Source: Typhlomys cinereus (taxonomy: Eukaryota > Chordata > Mammalia > Rodentia > Platacanthomyidae). Taken from it: a stretch of 64,000 nucleotides of DNA. Below the pieces are notes generated by a model that saw nothing but the letters and a program-made list of their open reading frames with translations, was not told where the DNA came from and made no database searches. The stretch is from NCBI GenBank assembly GCA_023101885.1, contig JALPQD010000004.1:6849421-6913420 (forward strand), written 5' to 3'. Position numbers and translations under genes: made by a program. Positions 35,433-47,980 of the stretch are shown here, piece by piece. Numbering within the stretch: position 1 is the stretch's first letter; each line of letters starts with the position of its first letter.

Positions 35433-35786
35433 AACTTATCAGCCCAGCAATGTTAGTAACTCGGGAAAGACTGAGTGACAGGTGGGGGGAAGGGAGTGTG
35501 GAACAAACACTAGCCAGTAGCTTGGGCACAGCAGGAGAACACGGAGTCTCGAGGGTCCTTAGGTTGCTAAGCAGCTTGGTAGCTGTCTGTCCAAGCAGGA
35601 CACAAACTGCTGGAAGCAGACAGCTTATTGGGTGAGAGAAGAACTTGACATCTCCAGTGTTCTGCTTCCTAAGCTGACCTGTGTCCCCATCACGACCATG
35701 TACACCCGTTCTAGTTCTAAAAGGACAGAAATAGATGTTCTTGCTAGAAGCGTTGGCCTTCACAATATTCCCTACAGTACATATAG

Positions 35787-36007
35787 GCCAGACGTGGTAC
35801 ATGGCTCAGTGGGTAAAGAAGTTTGCTACACAGACTTGAGATCTGAGTTCAATTCCTGGAGCTTAGGAAAGGTGATAGGGGAGAAAATGACCACACAAAG
35901 TTGTCTGTGGCATCTATGTGTACTCCATTACACACACGCACACGCACACGCACACGCACACGCACACGCACACATGCACAATTGAATAAAAAAATTTTTT
36001 TTAAAAA
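35787..36007 (+). repeat. B3/B2-type SINE, full length, with (CACACG)n tail segment
   Basis: The head carries 'acatggctcagtgggtaaag' (A-box region) and 'gagttcaattcctgga' (B-box region). It is followed by 'gtgataggggagaaaatgac', 'cacaaagttgtctgtgg', then a hexanucleotide (CACACG) array at about 35932-35973, 'gcacaattgaataaa', and an A/T-rich end. The 'gcacaattgaat' tail is shared with the SINE at 53582-53868, which suggests related subfamilies. The apparent Thr/Arg/Ala-His repeats in open frames come from this array. Confidence 0.85.
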
Positions 36008-36009
36008 CC

Positions 36010-37640
36010 AGCCCTTGAAATGTCTGTCTAGGTATCCTACGAAGATGGATGTGACTGCTTACGGCCAACGTCAACTTTTGTCACTTTCTGTTAAGTGGGG
36101 AGCAATGGATTCCCCCATGATTAATCAGCGCTGGCTGGATAATCCAGCAATGACTAACCTCACCAGACCTGGTGTTAGCTGCACGTGTAGAACCGGCTTG
36201 TGGCGCCAGCTGAGACTGGACAAGTATGAGACCACACCAGCTAGAAATGGAGGGTGTACATACACATTCCAAGTTCTCCTAACTGCTGGTCAGAGCCGCT
36301 CTGCCTCGCACCTGGACCCCGGATGGTCTATGCCTCCCAAGCTCTGGATTCAAGAGGCCCTGCCTCTGCTCCTGTCCTCATAATTGCCAAACTGCTGGGG
36401 GACGCCTCAGAGGCTGTGCTTAGCTGCTGTGTGACCTTCTGGGAGATCTGTTGGCAATGAACTCTTGACTCGATTCTCTCAGCTGCATAAGTTTATGAGA
36501 GCTTAAGAGGCGCCCTGCATGCTTTTCTGGGATTTTTCCACTTGCTTCGAGACACAGGGTGCCTGACTGCCAGCTGGGTCACTCAGGTATCTTTGTGTAT
36601 GCATGTGATTGGCAGCTGAAAGACACTCCTGAGTTCAAAAGGATCTACTCGGTGAAAGAATCGAAGGCAGAATCACACGAAACATGGCTTGTGCTGTAGG
36701 AACACTCTTTACTGCTGTCTCTGGGGTTTCTTTATCCAGCACCCCCACTCTGTGGAGAGGTCTGAGGGAACCAGCCTGAGCACATAGCTGGATCCCTAAA
36801 GACACTGGATTTTTAAAGATGGAGACTTGTGATTCTTAATCCTCAAGAGGAGGCCATGGTAATCCTAGGGGTTCACTTAATTCCCCTCATCCCTTCCCAT
36901 CTTTGTAACCCTGATCTTGATTAGAGGAACAAACAGGATGCTCCCAACATGAAATCCAAGGGGCACGCTTCACTTGGCATCCAAGCACACGCAGGCCTAG
37001 AGCTGTGTCTGCATGAGGTGCCAACATTGGAAGAGATGTCTGGCATGTCTAAAATCTTCAAGGGAAGAGAACTGGAGCAGAATGCAAGACTTCGTGCAGA
37101 GAGAGAAGCCAGAGTTAAAGCATCAGCTAGAGAGCTAGAAAGTCCCTCACCCTAACTCTGGCATATTTCTGTGTGGAGTTGGTGAGGTTCTCTTGACTAG
37201 CAGACCCCCAGCTGGTCCCAACAGTGGTAGGGACGCATGTCCTTAACATCCATCTTTGTCGTGTAGCCCCGAGTGTGGATGATCACAAAACAGACATCCT
37301 TGGTTTGCCTTGATAGTCCTCGGATACCAAGTCATGGTGAACCTAAGGCTCCAACTGAAATGCTAGAGTCCAAGCCAGCGAACACTGAGGAACACTTGGC
37401 TCTATGCAGAATGGCACATGTAACACGTGAAGCCCATTTTGAGAAATCAACCCTGAGATTGTCCCATCTTTGCTGTCAATGCTCAGGGCAACAACATGGG
37501 GAAATGATCTCAAGGAGGGTCATGTCAAATGCCAATCACATAGGAGACTAGTGTGTGCTGAAGCCCCCAGAGTCCTCAATTTCTGCTTTCTTAAAGGGGG
37601 TCCTGGAAAATGATGATCTCACCCAACACCATAGTTGAAG
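36010..37640. other. Anonymous non-coding stretch
   Basis: Mostly unassigned. A plus frame at 36949-37155 is rich in Glu/Arg/Lys/Ala toward its end, but no known domain was recognised. Confidence 0.5.
36417..36480 (+). repeat. Possible MIR fragment
   Basis: 'tgcttagctgctgtgtgacc' followed by 'ttctgggagatctgttggca' and 'gactcgattctctcagctgc' roughly follows the MIR order (ctgtgtgaccttgggcaag... ctcagtttcc). Diverged. Confidence 0.4.
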
Positions 37641-37642
37641 TT

Positions 37643-37765
37643 GGCTCATTTTTCAATGGGCTCTCACTCCGAAGCCCAGGCTGGCCTGGAACTCGCTATG
37701 TAGCCCAAGATGGCCTTGAACTTAACAGCAATCCTCTCTGCCTCACCCTCCCAGAATCTTAATAG
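37643..37765 (-). repeat. B1-type SINE, antisense
   Basis: 'tctcactccgaagcccaggc', 'tggcctggaactcgctatgt', 'agcccaagatggccttgaac' and 'tctgcctcaccctcccagaa' give the inverted B1 order. It is relatively well preserved, about 120 bp, with sense on minus. Confidence 0.9.
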
Positions 37766-40700
37766 TGGTAATCTGTGCTCCTCTGAAGAAAATTGGGGGA
37801 TCGAAGAAAACTGGGTGATCACTTGGATTGTATATGTGAATACCTCTGGCCAAGATACCTCTGGCCAACCTACCCTTATTTCTGATAGGATTATGGCACT
37901 GAATTCTTTGACAAACATATCCTACAAATACTCATCCTTTAGATTACGAGCATGCTGCCCCATCTGTCCAAATCGGCCTACTGTGGCTGTGGCTGCCACC
38001 AAGCACTCTTGAAATACAGGACTTTGCCTTCTGTCCTCTGACTTGTGTGGACCTATCACCTGGCTGCTATCCTGCAGGTACTCTTGATTTCCTATAGTGA
38101 CTGCATGTTTTCCTGACAAGGCCTCAAAGTTCTATTCCTTAACAATTCTAAACCCGCCATCATACTGCATCATTCAAGGGGAAGAAAAAAAAAATGGATT
38201 TCTTTACCCCCAGCTTGGAGGCTGTGGGGCAGTGGAATCCCCCATCTGTAGCCGAGGAAAGACGTGTGTCTCTAGGATGGAAGGGGTCTGGGGTTAGAAG
38301 TGGAGCTCCATTGCTGGGCAATTTTGCAGGGGAGCCGCGGGCTGAGTTGCAGGTTCTTCCATGGTAGCTCTGATGTTGGCTGTGAACTCCCTGGAACATG
38401 ATCCCCTTCTGCCATTCACTAGTACCTCAAACGAATGTGGGTGGCTTCTTGACAAACACCCAGGCCGCCACTTCCTAGGGCAAAAGTGGGAAGCGGAAGA
38501 GGCCTCATTATCAGACAGGTTCATTATCAGACAGGTTCAGACGTCCAAGTCTGAGGTGACACGCCCTTTATTCATAGCGAGATGCATGTCAAGCAGCACC
38601 CCCATTCTGAGCTTTGAGCCAAGGTCATGCTGATCAAGATGGAATGTGCCAAGAGAAGCTGAGGCTGTTCCTGCTGGAAAGTGATTTGTTTGAAGGCGCA
38701 GGCAGACCCTCCCGAGCAGGGGTCTCTCTCACTTCCAAGGAATTAAGAGTCATAGGGCTCTGGCTGCTAGTTGAAGCCTTTGAGAGACAATACGGGACAA
38801 TACTGAACTCAGTAAGGTCACCCTGGGCTGACTGCTTTGAGTATCTAGAATATCGTTCAATGGAAGATGTGTCTATAATCAAATCTTTCTGTAGCCTCAA
38901 CCAGTGCAATCCTCCACAAAGCGCCTCCATATGGCTCCTGATGACTACTTAGCAAGATTGGATGAAGTCGTGCTGCTTGGGACCTTCAGTCTGCCACAGC
39001 CTGTCGTTCAAAGCTCACGAGATGGGGGGAGGGTCCCTCATCCTCCTGGCTTGACGCTTGGTAACCTCACCATTCAACACGACCATGGATTCCTGGATGC
39101 ACGTCAAGGTTTATGGTATAGCAGAAGGTGGGGAGGGAAGAGTGGAAGCCTTGCATGTCCCCTCACCAGCACTGCATGAAGGGAGCCAGCCTTCCATGTC
39201 TAGTTGAGATGCAGCCTTGGCCCCCTTGCATCACAATTGAAGCAACCTCTGCTGACCCTGAGGAAATGCTTTCTTAGGGTGGTGGGTGATCTCTTGAGAA
39301 TGGAACCTCTTCAGTGGCGTTGTCCATTCAGGCCCTTGCAAATGAATTTGAATTTTCCCAAGTCGGTCTTCAACTACCTTTCCTTATACTACAAGCACAG
39401 AACAGGAGGTGCTAAAATCTATCAAGTATAGCTGCTTTCTTGACGCTTTCCTTCTAAGACAACTTTGAATTGGCTCCTGTGGTTTGCTTTTTCTGTCTTT
39501 CTGTTCTGTCCCAGTCAAGTCTGGGATAAGCACTGTGAGCAACTGACCAGGTCACAGAGGCCTGCTGTCCTGTCTCTTGAAATTTCATCCATCAAATTAG
39601 CACATTGCTTGAATTTCGGTCTCAGTCCTATTCTTGGACACAGAACAAATGAATCCAGAGTCTTTGCCACTGATATGAGTGGTCTGTAGGTTCCTAATAG
39701 CATCCTGGCTCCCCTCGAAAACGTCATGAGCCAAGTCTCTACTCAAGACCAAAATGCTAAGAGAAAACTCTCCAGAATAACCCATTGAACTCTTACTAAA
39801 CATTCTAGGATATGTGTTTAAGCCTGAAGTTCTGAACCCTTCCCATTTTTCCTACATAATTCCAAAGATCTACGAGCCACAAGGTCACAAGACCAGTTTA
39901 TTGGAGCAACCTCAACCTCAGGAACCAATTTCCTACTTGCCCACTAAGGACAGAGGTGTGCCACCAGCAAAGGTGACTTTTCCTAATCCCAAGAGGACAG
40001 GATGCTAGCTTCCTGGGTAAGAAAACCACCACCTATTATCAGAAAGTTCTGCCTCCCATAGCACTGGGCTGGAGTAGAGCCCGGTCTTAGGACTACCAGG
40101 TCTTAAGTTGTGACTCCAGGTGGACATCTACCATGTGTCACGCCACACTAACCCAGAGATTTAAGTGGAAACCTCTTTGGGGGCTAGAGAGTAGCCAGGG
40201 ATAGTGGGGCTTTTGTTGGACTCCTGTGAAAACCACTGAGAGATCATCTGCCACCATTAGTGTATTCCTTAGCCCTGGCTTGGATAGTCATGGGTTCCTT
40301 AGTCACTATCCTCAGTCTTTTCCAGAGTCATGTGAATATTTACCATTGAATGGTTCTCTGGATGGTTTAGACATGTAGGCTACAGAAGTTGCTTGCTATA
40401 CGCTGCCAGATACGGGTGAGAAACAATCGCTAGTAAACATCTCCATGTAGATTTTCTGTATCTTCATGACAATTCCTTAAGATCAGTGGGATTTGAGTAG
40501 CTTTCTAGACACGAGGTAGACTTCTCTCAGCTCTTCTCCTGTATCGATTCCTCCGAGTTAGAAGACCAATGTCATCTTGTCTTGTTATCTTAGAATGTAA
40601 CAGCCAATTGGTGGTGGTCCCTTCCATCAAGGGGGTAACTGTGGAAAGGCTGGACATTCCTTCTGGCAGCACTAGAGGAGGATGAGAACAGTAGTCTTGG

Positions 40701-43700
40701 TGAAGAGATTCCGAGGCATCGCCATGGTTTGGGGGATGCTGGCCAGCTCAGAGGTTACTGCTGTCATGTCACAGTGGTGTAAGAAACAAGGGAAGATGCT
40801 ACCTGTACTTTCTACACCAGATGGGAGTTCACAAGAGACCAAAGCCAAGGGTTCAACTTGATGAACCAATGAGTGTATTGGGGTACACAAGCAGGGACAA
40901 TTCAAATGTCAGCCACGTCAGTGAATCCCCCATGCCCAGTAAGGATAATGGCTTCCCTATAGCTCTCAACTGACCTTTTCTCAGCCTACAAATCCTGATG
41001 CTCCTCCCAGACATCAAGATCTATGAAAACATATGTAATTGGGACCAAATTGTGTACTAATGACAGGAAGGTACTCCAAAGCAAGGCCAGCATCACGCAT
41101 GAGGATTCAGTGAATCTCCCCAACCCTCTCATGTCCAAGGGAGTGTCCATGGATAATAGGTGTGATCTTGAGGGTCTCGGACAGAGATGACAGCTGTTGA
41201 TTTGGAGGAAAATGTCACGTGACAATGTTTGACTGTGTATAACAGTCCAGAGACAAAGCTGTGTGGTAGGTGAAAATATAAGGAACTAGCCTTGGCTATC
41301 TTCAAAGAGACCAGGAATGTTAGCTCCTGTTCCCTTCATCTCAATCTGTCTCACAGCAAGGGCCCATCCAAGCTCTTGAGTCCAGAGCCCCTGTTCAGGA
41401 ATCATTTGAGGCAGTGTCAAATGGTGCCCAGTGGCCAAAGGGCTGCTGTTCAGTTCTGTTACCAGTTCTGTTACCAGTGATTGACATCACTATCCCAGCT
41501 GCTCCATGATGCCCTCCCATGAGTTTCTCAGTTATTAGGATGTCCTTATTCAATTGTTAGTGGTGCTCAGGCTAGTGTCTGAGTTCAAGACCGCTTTGCC
41601 TCAACTTGATTCTGAGCATTCCTACCACCTATACCATACTGATAATGGCAGTAAATGTGAGACCCACAGCAGCCTTCCTGCAGCCTTCTCAAACTTGGAG
41701 ACAGGGTAATCTAGAATGGAGGCTCTTCATTGATCCTCTACTGCATATTGGCTCATGTGGGTCACAGACGGCTCGTCCCCTTTTCCTGCCCCAGGCTGAT
41801 GAATGCACTTCAATCTAATATGACATAGTATGTTATCAAAGAGGGTCTGCAGAACTGACGGGTGCGTCCCCTGCTCTGTGCCGTGGCCTCCTTCCAATTC
41901 AGCAAGACACAGACTCGAGCCACGAGACTCCTGTGGCCTCAAGACAGCAAGAACGTCATTCTGGACAAAAGCAATTGCTCAGAAGGTCCCTGTGAGTGCT
42001 GGGATTGTCTTCATATGCCGCAGGACCCCCCTCAGTGGGCTAGAGAAAGCCTCAAAACTCAGCATCGAAGAAGGTGAGCACATGGCTGCCTTCATCTGTA
42101 TGTCACTGGATTTGTGGCTTTGCAGCACATTGCCAAGGGAGACCCCAGATCTGCATGCCTGCACCTGAAGCCAGCTATGAGGCTGAACTTCTCTAGCTCG
42201 CCTCTCACTTTCGATTGTCCATGTGGCACCTGGTTTGACTCTGACACAAGAGGCAGGGGAGGGTCAGGACTTTGTGGAAAAGTGCTTTGGGTGGAAGGAA
42301 CTGCACCTCCATCCTAGAAAGGTTGTGTGGCCACTGCGTATGTTTGGCTATTCTTGACACCCCCTGGAGTCGTGATGGATTTGAGAGGCTGAATGGTGAA
42401 TTCTTCTACACTAATCAGAGCTGGGCCTGTTGGTGAAGGATGTGGCTCGTGGCTTCCTGTCCAGTTACTGATTTGTAAGACCTCATTTCTTTCCCCGGAT
42501 CACAGCCTCAAAGTTGTCAGAAGCTGCAATAGGTGCTTCCCTTCAGGTGGGGGACCTGCACTTGGCACCATGGGCAATGCTTAGTCCCACCCACTTCTTC
42601 GGGCTCATGCTACCAATAAAGGAAAATAGAGCCTCGTGCTCCAGAGATCTGGAGGAGCAGAAATCGACTCAGATGTATGAGTATTCCCCAGGGTCCTCCC
42701 ATGTGTCATAAGATAACATCCTGAACTCGGGAGGTCGCTTGCATCAGTACAGATCAAGTGTTTGTGAAGTGACTGTTAACTCATGGAGTGTGGTCTGTCA
42801 CCTGCTGCATATACTCACTCAAATAATGGGAAAAGTTCCAAGGAGATGTTCACATGGGAAGCACCGATCTGGGGTTCATGTGGCCCCCAGAGGATTTATT
42901 CCCTGTCCTTGAACTTAAGATGAGATCAGTAGTGTCTGGCTCATGCAAGTCTGAGTTGTGTACGTATCACAAGTATGATCTGTAAAAGGACTTGAAGTCA
43001 CCTCGGTAGTGATAGAAATGTCAGTCTCTGCAGAATTAGACAGGTGTGGGCTGATGTCTCCACGAAGGGCAGAGCCATTCTAAGCTACAGTGTCTCAACT
43101 GGCTCTGATCCCCGAATCCCTGGGCAAACAGAGGGCATCCATCAATAGCGAAGCGTCCCATCGCTCAGCGCTTTTGGAGAACACCTTCAATAAACAAGGG
43201 ACTTAGGAGTTCAGCCTTTGTATGTGAAGTTGCTCTATAATGAGGGACAATCACAGTTAAAATGTGTTTCAATCAAAACCTGAGCCCTCGTGAGTCGGTG
43301 GTGTGTGTATATCTCAACTTTGTAGGGGTTTATCCCCTTACAAAACTGATGGGCAACTATCCTCCCTGTAACTTGGCATAACTGGTTCCCCTCTATAAAT
43401 AGACACCACCCCTAAACCTGACTTTGTTACCATTCCTACTGGATCAGAAGGTGGTATGTTTCGTATGAGGAGACCCTCTTGATGCTAAGCTGGTTGTATT
43501 TTGTAGGGGTCTGGCAGGGATGTCTCTGGGTGACAATGGTGTGTGACAGGTGGTAGAACTCAGCAATGAGACTCTTGCATAGATGTGAGCCACTGGGGAT
43601 GTGCCATGGGGCACTTCTGTTGCTCCCGGAGTAAAAGCTACGGAGACACTGGGCTCGATCCTTAGATGATATCCATGGCTGGATGAAGCTTTTGGTGTGG

Positions 43701-44620
43701 GAAGCCTACTGATACCTGGCATCTGCCTTAATCCTTCTTGATCACCATCTTGGGTTTGGAGGTGTTGCACTAAGAAGGATCTAAGTCTTTTGAGTTGGGG
43801 TTATGCACCGAAGAACAGCAACTCCATTAAGATGCCTCTGGCCAAGCAGGACCGGCTAGCAAGGGGCTTCTTAGAAATCAGGACACTTGACACGAGGCAG
43901 ACTTGACTTCTCTTCTGCTGTAGACCTATCTTTCAACACCCCAGGAGGGAGACTGGAAATACGTGCTGTTAGCTATGACCAGCACAACCTTCCTGGATCC
44001 CTGGAGAGGTGAGAGATCATTTCTGGTATGTTAGGGAGAAACTCGGATCTGTGCTTCTCCTGCAGGAGTCCTGTGAGAAAAGGGAGCTGACGTTTTCGAG
44101 GGTGAGCCAAGCTGACTTCTTTTCTGACAGGCAAAAAATGAGTGTGCAGTGCTCTCAGCACTTTCAATTCTTAGCCTAGCAGGGAATGCTTGGGGCTGGG
44201 AGAAGACAATCATCTTCATTCTGCTCTAGAGTAGTATCCGTCAGGTAAAGTCACCAGCCGCACTTCCGAGCCACAAATGGTCAAAAGTCAACAGAGCCCA
44301 GCTGCAGCCAGCTGGCTAGAAGTGATGAAGCCAGGTCTGTGTGGTCACCAGCCTCGAGCCTCAGTGGGCAGAGATGGCAGCAGGTGCCCCCAGTGAGTCT
44401 TCAAGCCTGTGTGACAAAAGGCAAGCCTTGTAATGACCAGAGCTTTGGTCACCATGCAAAATTCATGTACTGACCAGGCACAACGTCTTGACCTCAGCCT
44501 TCACCCCCTAACCAAACCTATCAGAAGGGTGGAACCTTAGACTTCCCACATGCTCCTCCCACATCGAGTTTCAAAAGCTTTGGGGATAGGTTACTGAAGA
44601 TGGAAGAGTAGTTGGATGAA
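37766..44620. other. Long anonymous stretch
   Basis: Almost 7 kb with no recognised gene, RNA gene, SINE or LTR. It includes a perfect tandem duplication of 16 bp at 38505-38536 (tcattatcagacaggt), a smaller one at about 37846-37876 and a 13-bp one at about 41451-41477. Open frames are at or below 112 codons on both strands. This is the least repeat-dense large block of the window, so ancient or conserved non-coding sequence could be hidden here. Only cross-species alignment could show it. Confidence 0.5.
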
Positions 44621-44624
44621 ACCT

Positions 44625-44970
44625 GGTCACTGGGCTGGCTCCTTCTGTTGGGGTGGTCACTGGGCTGGCTCCTTCTGTTGGGGTGGTCACTGGGCTGGCT
44701 CCTTCTGTTGGGGTGGTCACTAGGCTGGCTCCTTCTGTTGGGGTGGTCACTGGGCTGGCTCCTTCTGTTGGGGTGGTCACTGGGCTGGCTCCTTCTGTTG
44801 GGGTGGTCACTGGGCTGGCTCCTTCTGTTGGGGTGGTCACTGGGCTGGCTCCTTCTGTTGGGGTGGTCACTGGGCTGGCTCCTTCTGTTGGGGTGGTCAC
44901 TGGGCTGGCTCCTTCTGTTGGGGTGGTCACTGGGCTGGCTCCTTCTGTTGGGGTGGTCACTGGGCTGGCT
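44625..44970. repeat. 30-bp VNTR, 11 full copies plus partials
   Basis: Eleven units of 30 bp fill 44631-44960 (each tgggctggctccttctgttg plus ten more bases ending ggtcac). Partial units lie at both ends. All units are identical except the one starting 44721, which has t-a in place of t-g near its start. As 30 is divisible by 3, every unit keeps the frame. The minus strand gives a 144-codon frame (44571-45005) made of the decapeptide ASPVTTPTEG, which is mucin-like in composition. The plus frames give Trp/Leu-rich repeats. Without flanking exons or a homologue, this is a minisatellite first. Confidence 0.97.
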
Positions 44971-44974
44971 TTCT

Positions 44975-47220
44975 CTAATGGGATTCTAGGGCCATACCTT
45001 GGCAAGACTCCTTTGTAGGTGGTGTCTCTTACTCTGTCTAGGCCAGTACCTACTGCTCAGGAGGCTGAGCTGGCTGCCTGGTTAACAATCTATGGGCAAG
45101 AGCGCCAGATTCTGCTTTGGTTAGTGCAGGGTAAATAAGATCCCTGAAAGTGTTTCCTCCAAAGTGTCCCCCTCTCCAAAATACATTTGAAACTACCAGG
45201 GGACAAGTGCACCGACAGGTGTTGGAGGATTCCATGTATATTTTATTGATGGAAATCTGCTGAGTGCCTTTACTCCTATCTGCAAAATGCTAGATTTTTA
45301 CGGAAAATTCTTAACCTCTAATGACATAATCTGTGTGGAGGTCATAGACTTCTTTGGGTTCACATTGACCTTGTTAATATGACCCAATGCCCATAGATAG
45401 GCCCATCATGCCCATAGGTAGGCGATAGGCACATCCCTATTGGGCACCGTCTCGATCTGTTCTCTCCTTTGGCTGTTGCTGCTACAGAATCTTCCTGAGT
45501 TGAAGAGATCCTGGCTTCATTCAGGGGGTGGGGGGACGATCTGGCCGGTGGCACTTGGCTTGTTCAGAGGCTTGCCTTAGCTAATTCTTCACAGGTACGC
45601 CCAAAGGCTCAGTTGGACATGAGTATTAAGCAGACATGGGTTAACTACTACACAATGAGCTCTCCGAGGCTGAAGCACCCAGTGGGAAGACTTGATGGTA
45701 CTAGGAAGGATGGAGTCAGCCCATAAGGTCAACTTCATTGAAACTGAAATCTCAGAGGAAGGAGCAAAAGCAGGTTCATATACGTAAACCTGGGGGAGGG
45801 GGTTAGCTCTTTCTTGGAAAACTTCAACTGCTCAGGTCAGAGGTGACACGGCATTTACAGGTGTGCACATGGAAGTCTTCAGGGTAGGGCTGCCTTGTGC
45901 GTCCCTGCGCGTGTCTCTTGGGCTCCTAGTGGGTCCTCGCCTTGTCTTGGGCCCACCGGTGTGCTACAGGCAGAGGGCTAGTGGCTGCAGGAATCAGCAC
46001 CATTGCTCCCAGGCTATACTGTCACTGGTTCATGGCGTCTCTCAGGGCTGTCCTGAGAGTTGACGGAAGTGACTGCCCTTAGTTTGCCTCGACTACCTGG
46101 TGACCATGCAGACTGAGACCCTTGTGTTACCAATCCACTCGACTGGCTCCTCCTGTCGGGGCTGCCTGCCAGTGTGTCTGGCAAGTTCCTTGGTGGAGAA
46201 GCCAAGCAGCCCGAGAGCGCAGGCGACTCGCTGGAAGCAAGCACAGCCCCTCAGCCTAGATCACAACACCGCCGCCTCATGGGACTCCGGCTGTGTCTCG
46301 GTCCTCCATGCCTGCTTTCAGATGGGTGACACCAAGCCTGGACGATGCCTTGGTGAAGTAGCTTCACCAAGTGGACCTGAGTGGAATTAGCATCTCTCTC
46401 CAGACGCCCATCCTGTCCTCTGGGTCCGTGTCCCTTGGGATGCTTTGCTATCAGCTGAGATACTTTACACTGAGCCTCTGGCCTTGGGAGCTCTTGTCCC
46501 AAGTAGATGCTTGGTGGGTTTGATGCCCAGCACACAGGGAGCTTCTACCAACACTGATTCAGAATGAGGGTGGGGGTTTTTGTGGATTCTTCTCAACTTT
46601 CTCTAAGACTATTGTCCTGTGATCCCCATAGCGACTGATGACCAAATCCTCATCGTTTGATTGTACGAGCTCTAAGTTTGAAGCTTTGGCTTTCCGAGGA
46701 GTCAAATGTGAAGCTGCAACTTCACACTGGTCAGAATGAACCATGCAGGAGGGGATGGTCCTAACCATCTCTTCCTATGTTGCTTTCTTATCCAATCTTC
46801 TGACTTAACAGTCCTTGTTGACATCCCAGACCAGTCCTTGTTGACATCTCAGACCCAGCAGGGTGTGGCTCTGCGCTGGAAGCAGCTATTTGGGGTGAAG
46901 TTGGGAAGTACCAGATTATCAGCTACTTGGGAGTAGTCATTGGGAGCAGTTGGTGGTCTTGTCTTGCTCTGATGTTAAGGGGCAGCACTTATATGCCTCA
47001 CGCCCCGACTGTCCCATATGGAGACATTTTGTTTATATCGAGAGGAGACAGTATGGAGCAAGGCTCACAGGATGCTGGTGCAGAGACGCCGGCCTCTTGC
47101 CAGTTGAGGGTGTGTGTGTCATGGTTCCTTCCGAGAATTCAGTCGAGTGTCTGCTTTGAATGGCGGATGTTGAAAAGCAATCCTTCCATGTGATTCTCCT
47201 TCAAGCTGTTTGAAAAGCCC
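44975..47220. other. Anonymous non-coding stretch
   Basis: The GC-richer part at about 45860-46480 has frames on both strands but no recognised domain. A 10-bp-stem hairpin lies at 46349-46371 (cttggtgaag / cttcaccaag, loop tag). Confidence 0.5.
46809..46854. repeat. Tandem duplication of 23 bp
   Basis: Units 46809-46831 and 46832-46854 (cagtccttgttgacatc...) differ at one position. Confidence 0.93.
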
Positions 47221-47222
47221 AA

Positions 47223-47278
47223 CATAGCCATCCAGCCATAGCCATCCAGCCATAGCCATCCAGCCATAGCCATCCAGC
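47223..47278. repeat. 14-bp minisatellite, 4 perfect copies
   Basis: catagccatccagc is repeated four times without change. Confidence 0.97.
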
Positions 47279-47420
47279 CAAACATTGCACATTGAGGGCC
47301 ACCGCCTTGTTCTCTAACCCACACAAGCGGACACATGGCCTGAGTAGTAGTCATGCTTGAGAGTGGAGCTTTTCTCCCTAGAGGATGTGCTGGCTGCATC
47401 CATGCAAGCTCAAGGGGAGA

Positions 47421-47980
47421 CACATCAGCCGGGGTTCTCAAAGAACAGAATCTCTAGAATGTAATAGTTTATTAAATTAACTCATGATAAAAATAGTGTC
47501 CTTCAAAGTAGCTGCTTGTGGGTGCTTCGTTCTTGACTGGAATGTCTTATCACAAAGCTGAAAGAACCGTCTATCACAAAGCTGAAAGAACCAAAGAAGG
47601 TCTCAAGCCTCTTAATCTCAAAGAAGGGTCAAAGACGCTGGGCTCGGATATCAGCAATGAACAGTAGCAAGGCCTAGAAACCAGGCTCCAAAAGCAGCGG
47701 GAACAGCGGTAACAGGAGGCAGCAGCCACAAAGAAGGCAAGGACACTCGGAAGAGTGGAATCGCCAAGCCGCACAGGATAAGGGAAGAGCAAGTTCTCCT
47801 TGCACCTCCTATTATCCGGTCCACCACTGGAAAGTACCACCTACTACGGGCTGGGTTTTCCATATCGATTCATCAAGTACCTGCAGACTAGTTCGGGGCC
47901 CTGTTCCACCCATTGGCTCTCTAATGGGTGCCCCAAACAGTCTGCAGCTGTCAAGTTGACATTACAATGTAACCCTAACA
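47421..47980 (-). mobile_element. ERVL-type solo LTR, antisense
   Basis: Aligns along its length with the LTR at 54219-54808. Shared blocks include 'ggggttctc.aaagaac.agaat', 'atagtgtcct.caaagtag', 'aggataagggaagagcaagt', 'ccactggaaagtaccacc', 'caagtacctgcagact', 'ccccaaacagtctgca' and 'ctgtcaagttgaca'. The minus-strand start (tgttagggttaca...gtcaacttgacag) is like the MLT2/MT2 class of ERVL LTRs. It contains a 24/25-bp internal duplication at 47544-47592. No internal viral genes are present. Confidence 0.75.
47544..47592. repeat. Tandem duplication of 24/25 bp inside an LTR
   Basis: 'gtct(t)atcacaaagctgaaagaacc' occurs twice in a row (47544-47568 and 47569-47592), differing by one inserted t. 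The related LTR at 54.2 kb has a single copy of the matching region. Confidence 0.9.

Noticed and set aside
35930..35975. Possible CRISPR-like or functional array
   Set aside because: It is a simple hexanucleotide microsatellite with no spacers.
35901..36383. 160-codon frame with a (TR)n/(HA)n stretch
   Set aside because: The repetitive part is the CACACG array of a SINE tail; the rest shows no known domain.
36949..37155. Charged, coiled-coil-like 68-codon frame, a possible processed-gene fragment
   Set aside because: The Glu/Arg/Lys/Ala-rich end looked protein-like, but no parent gene was recognised and there is no poly-A tail or TSD.
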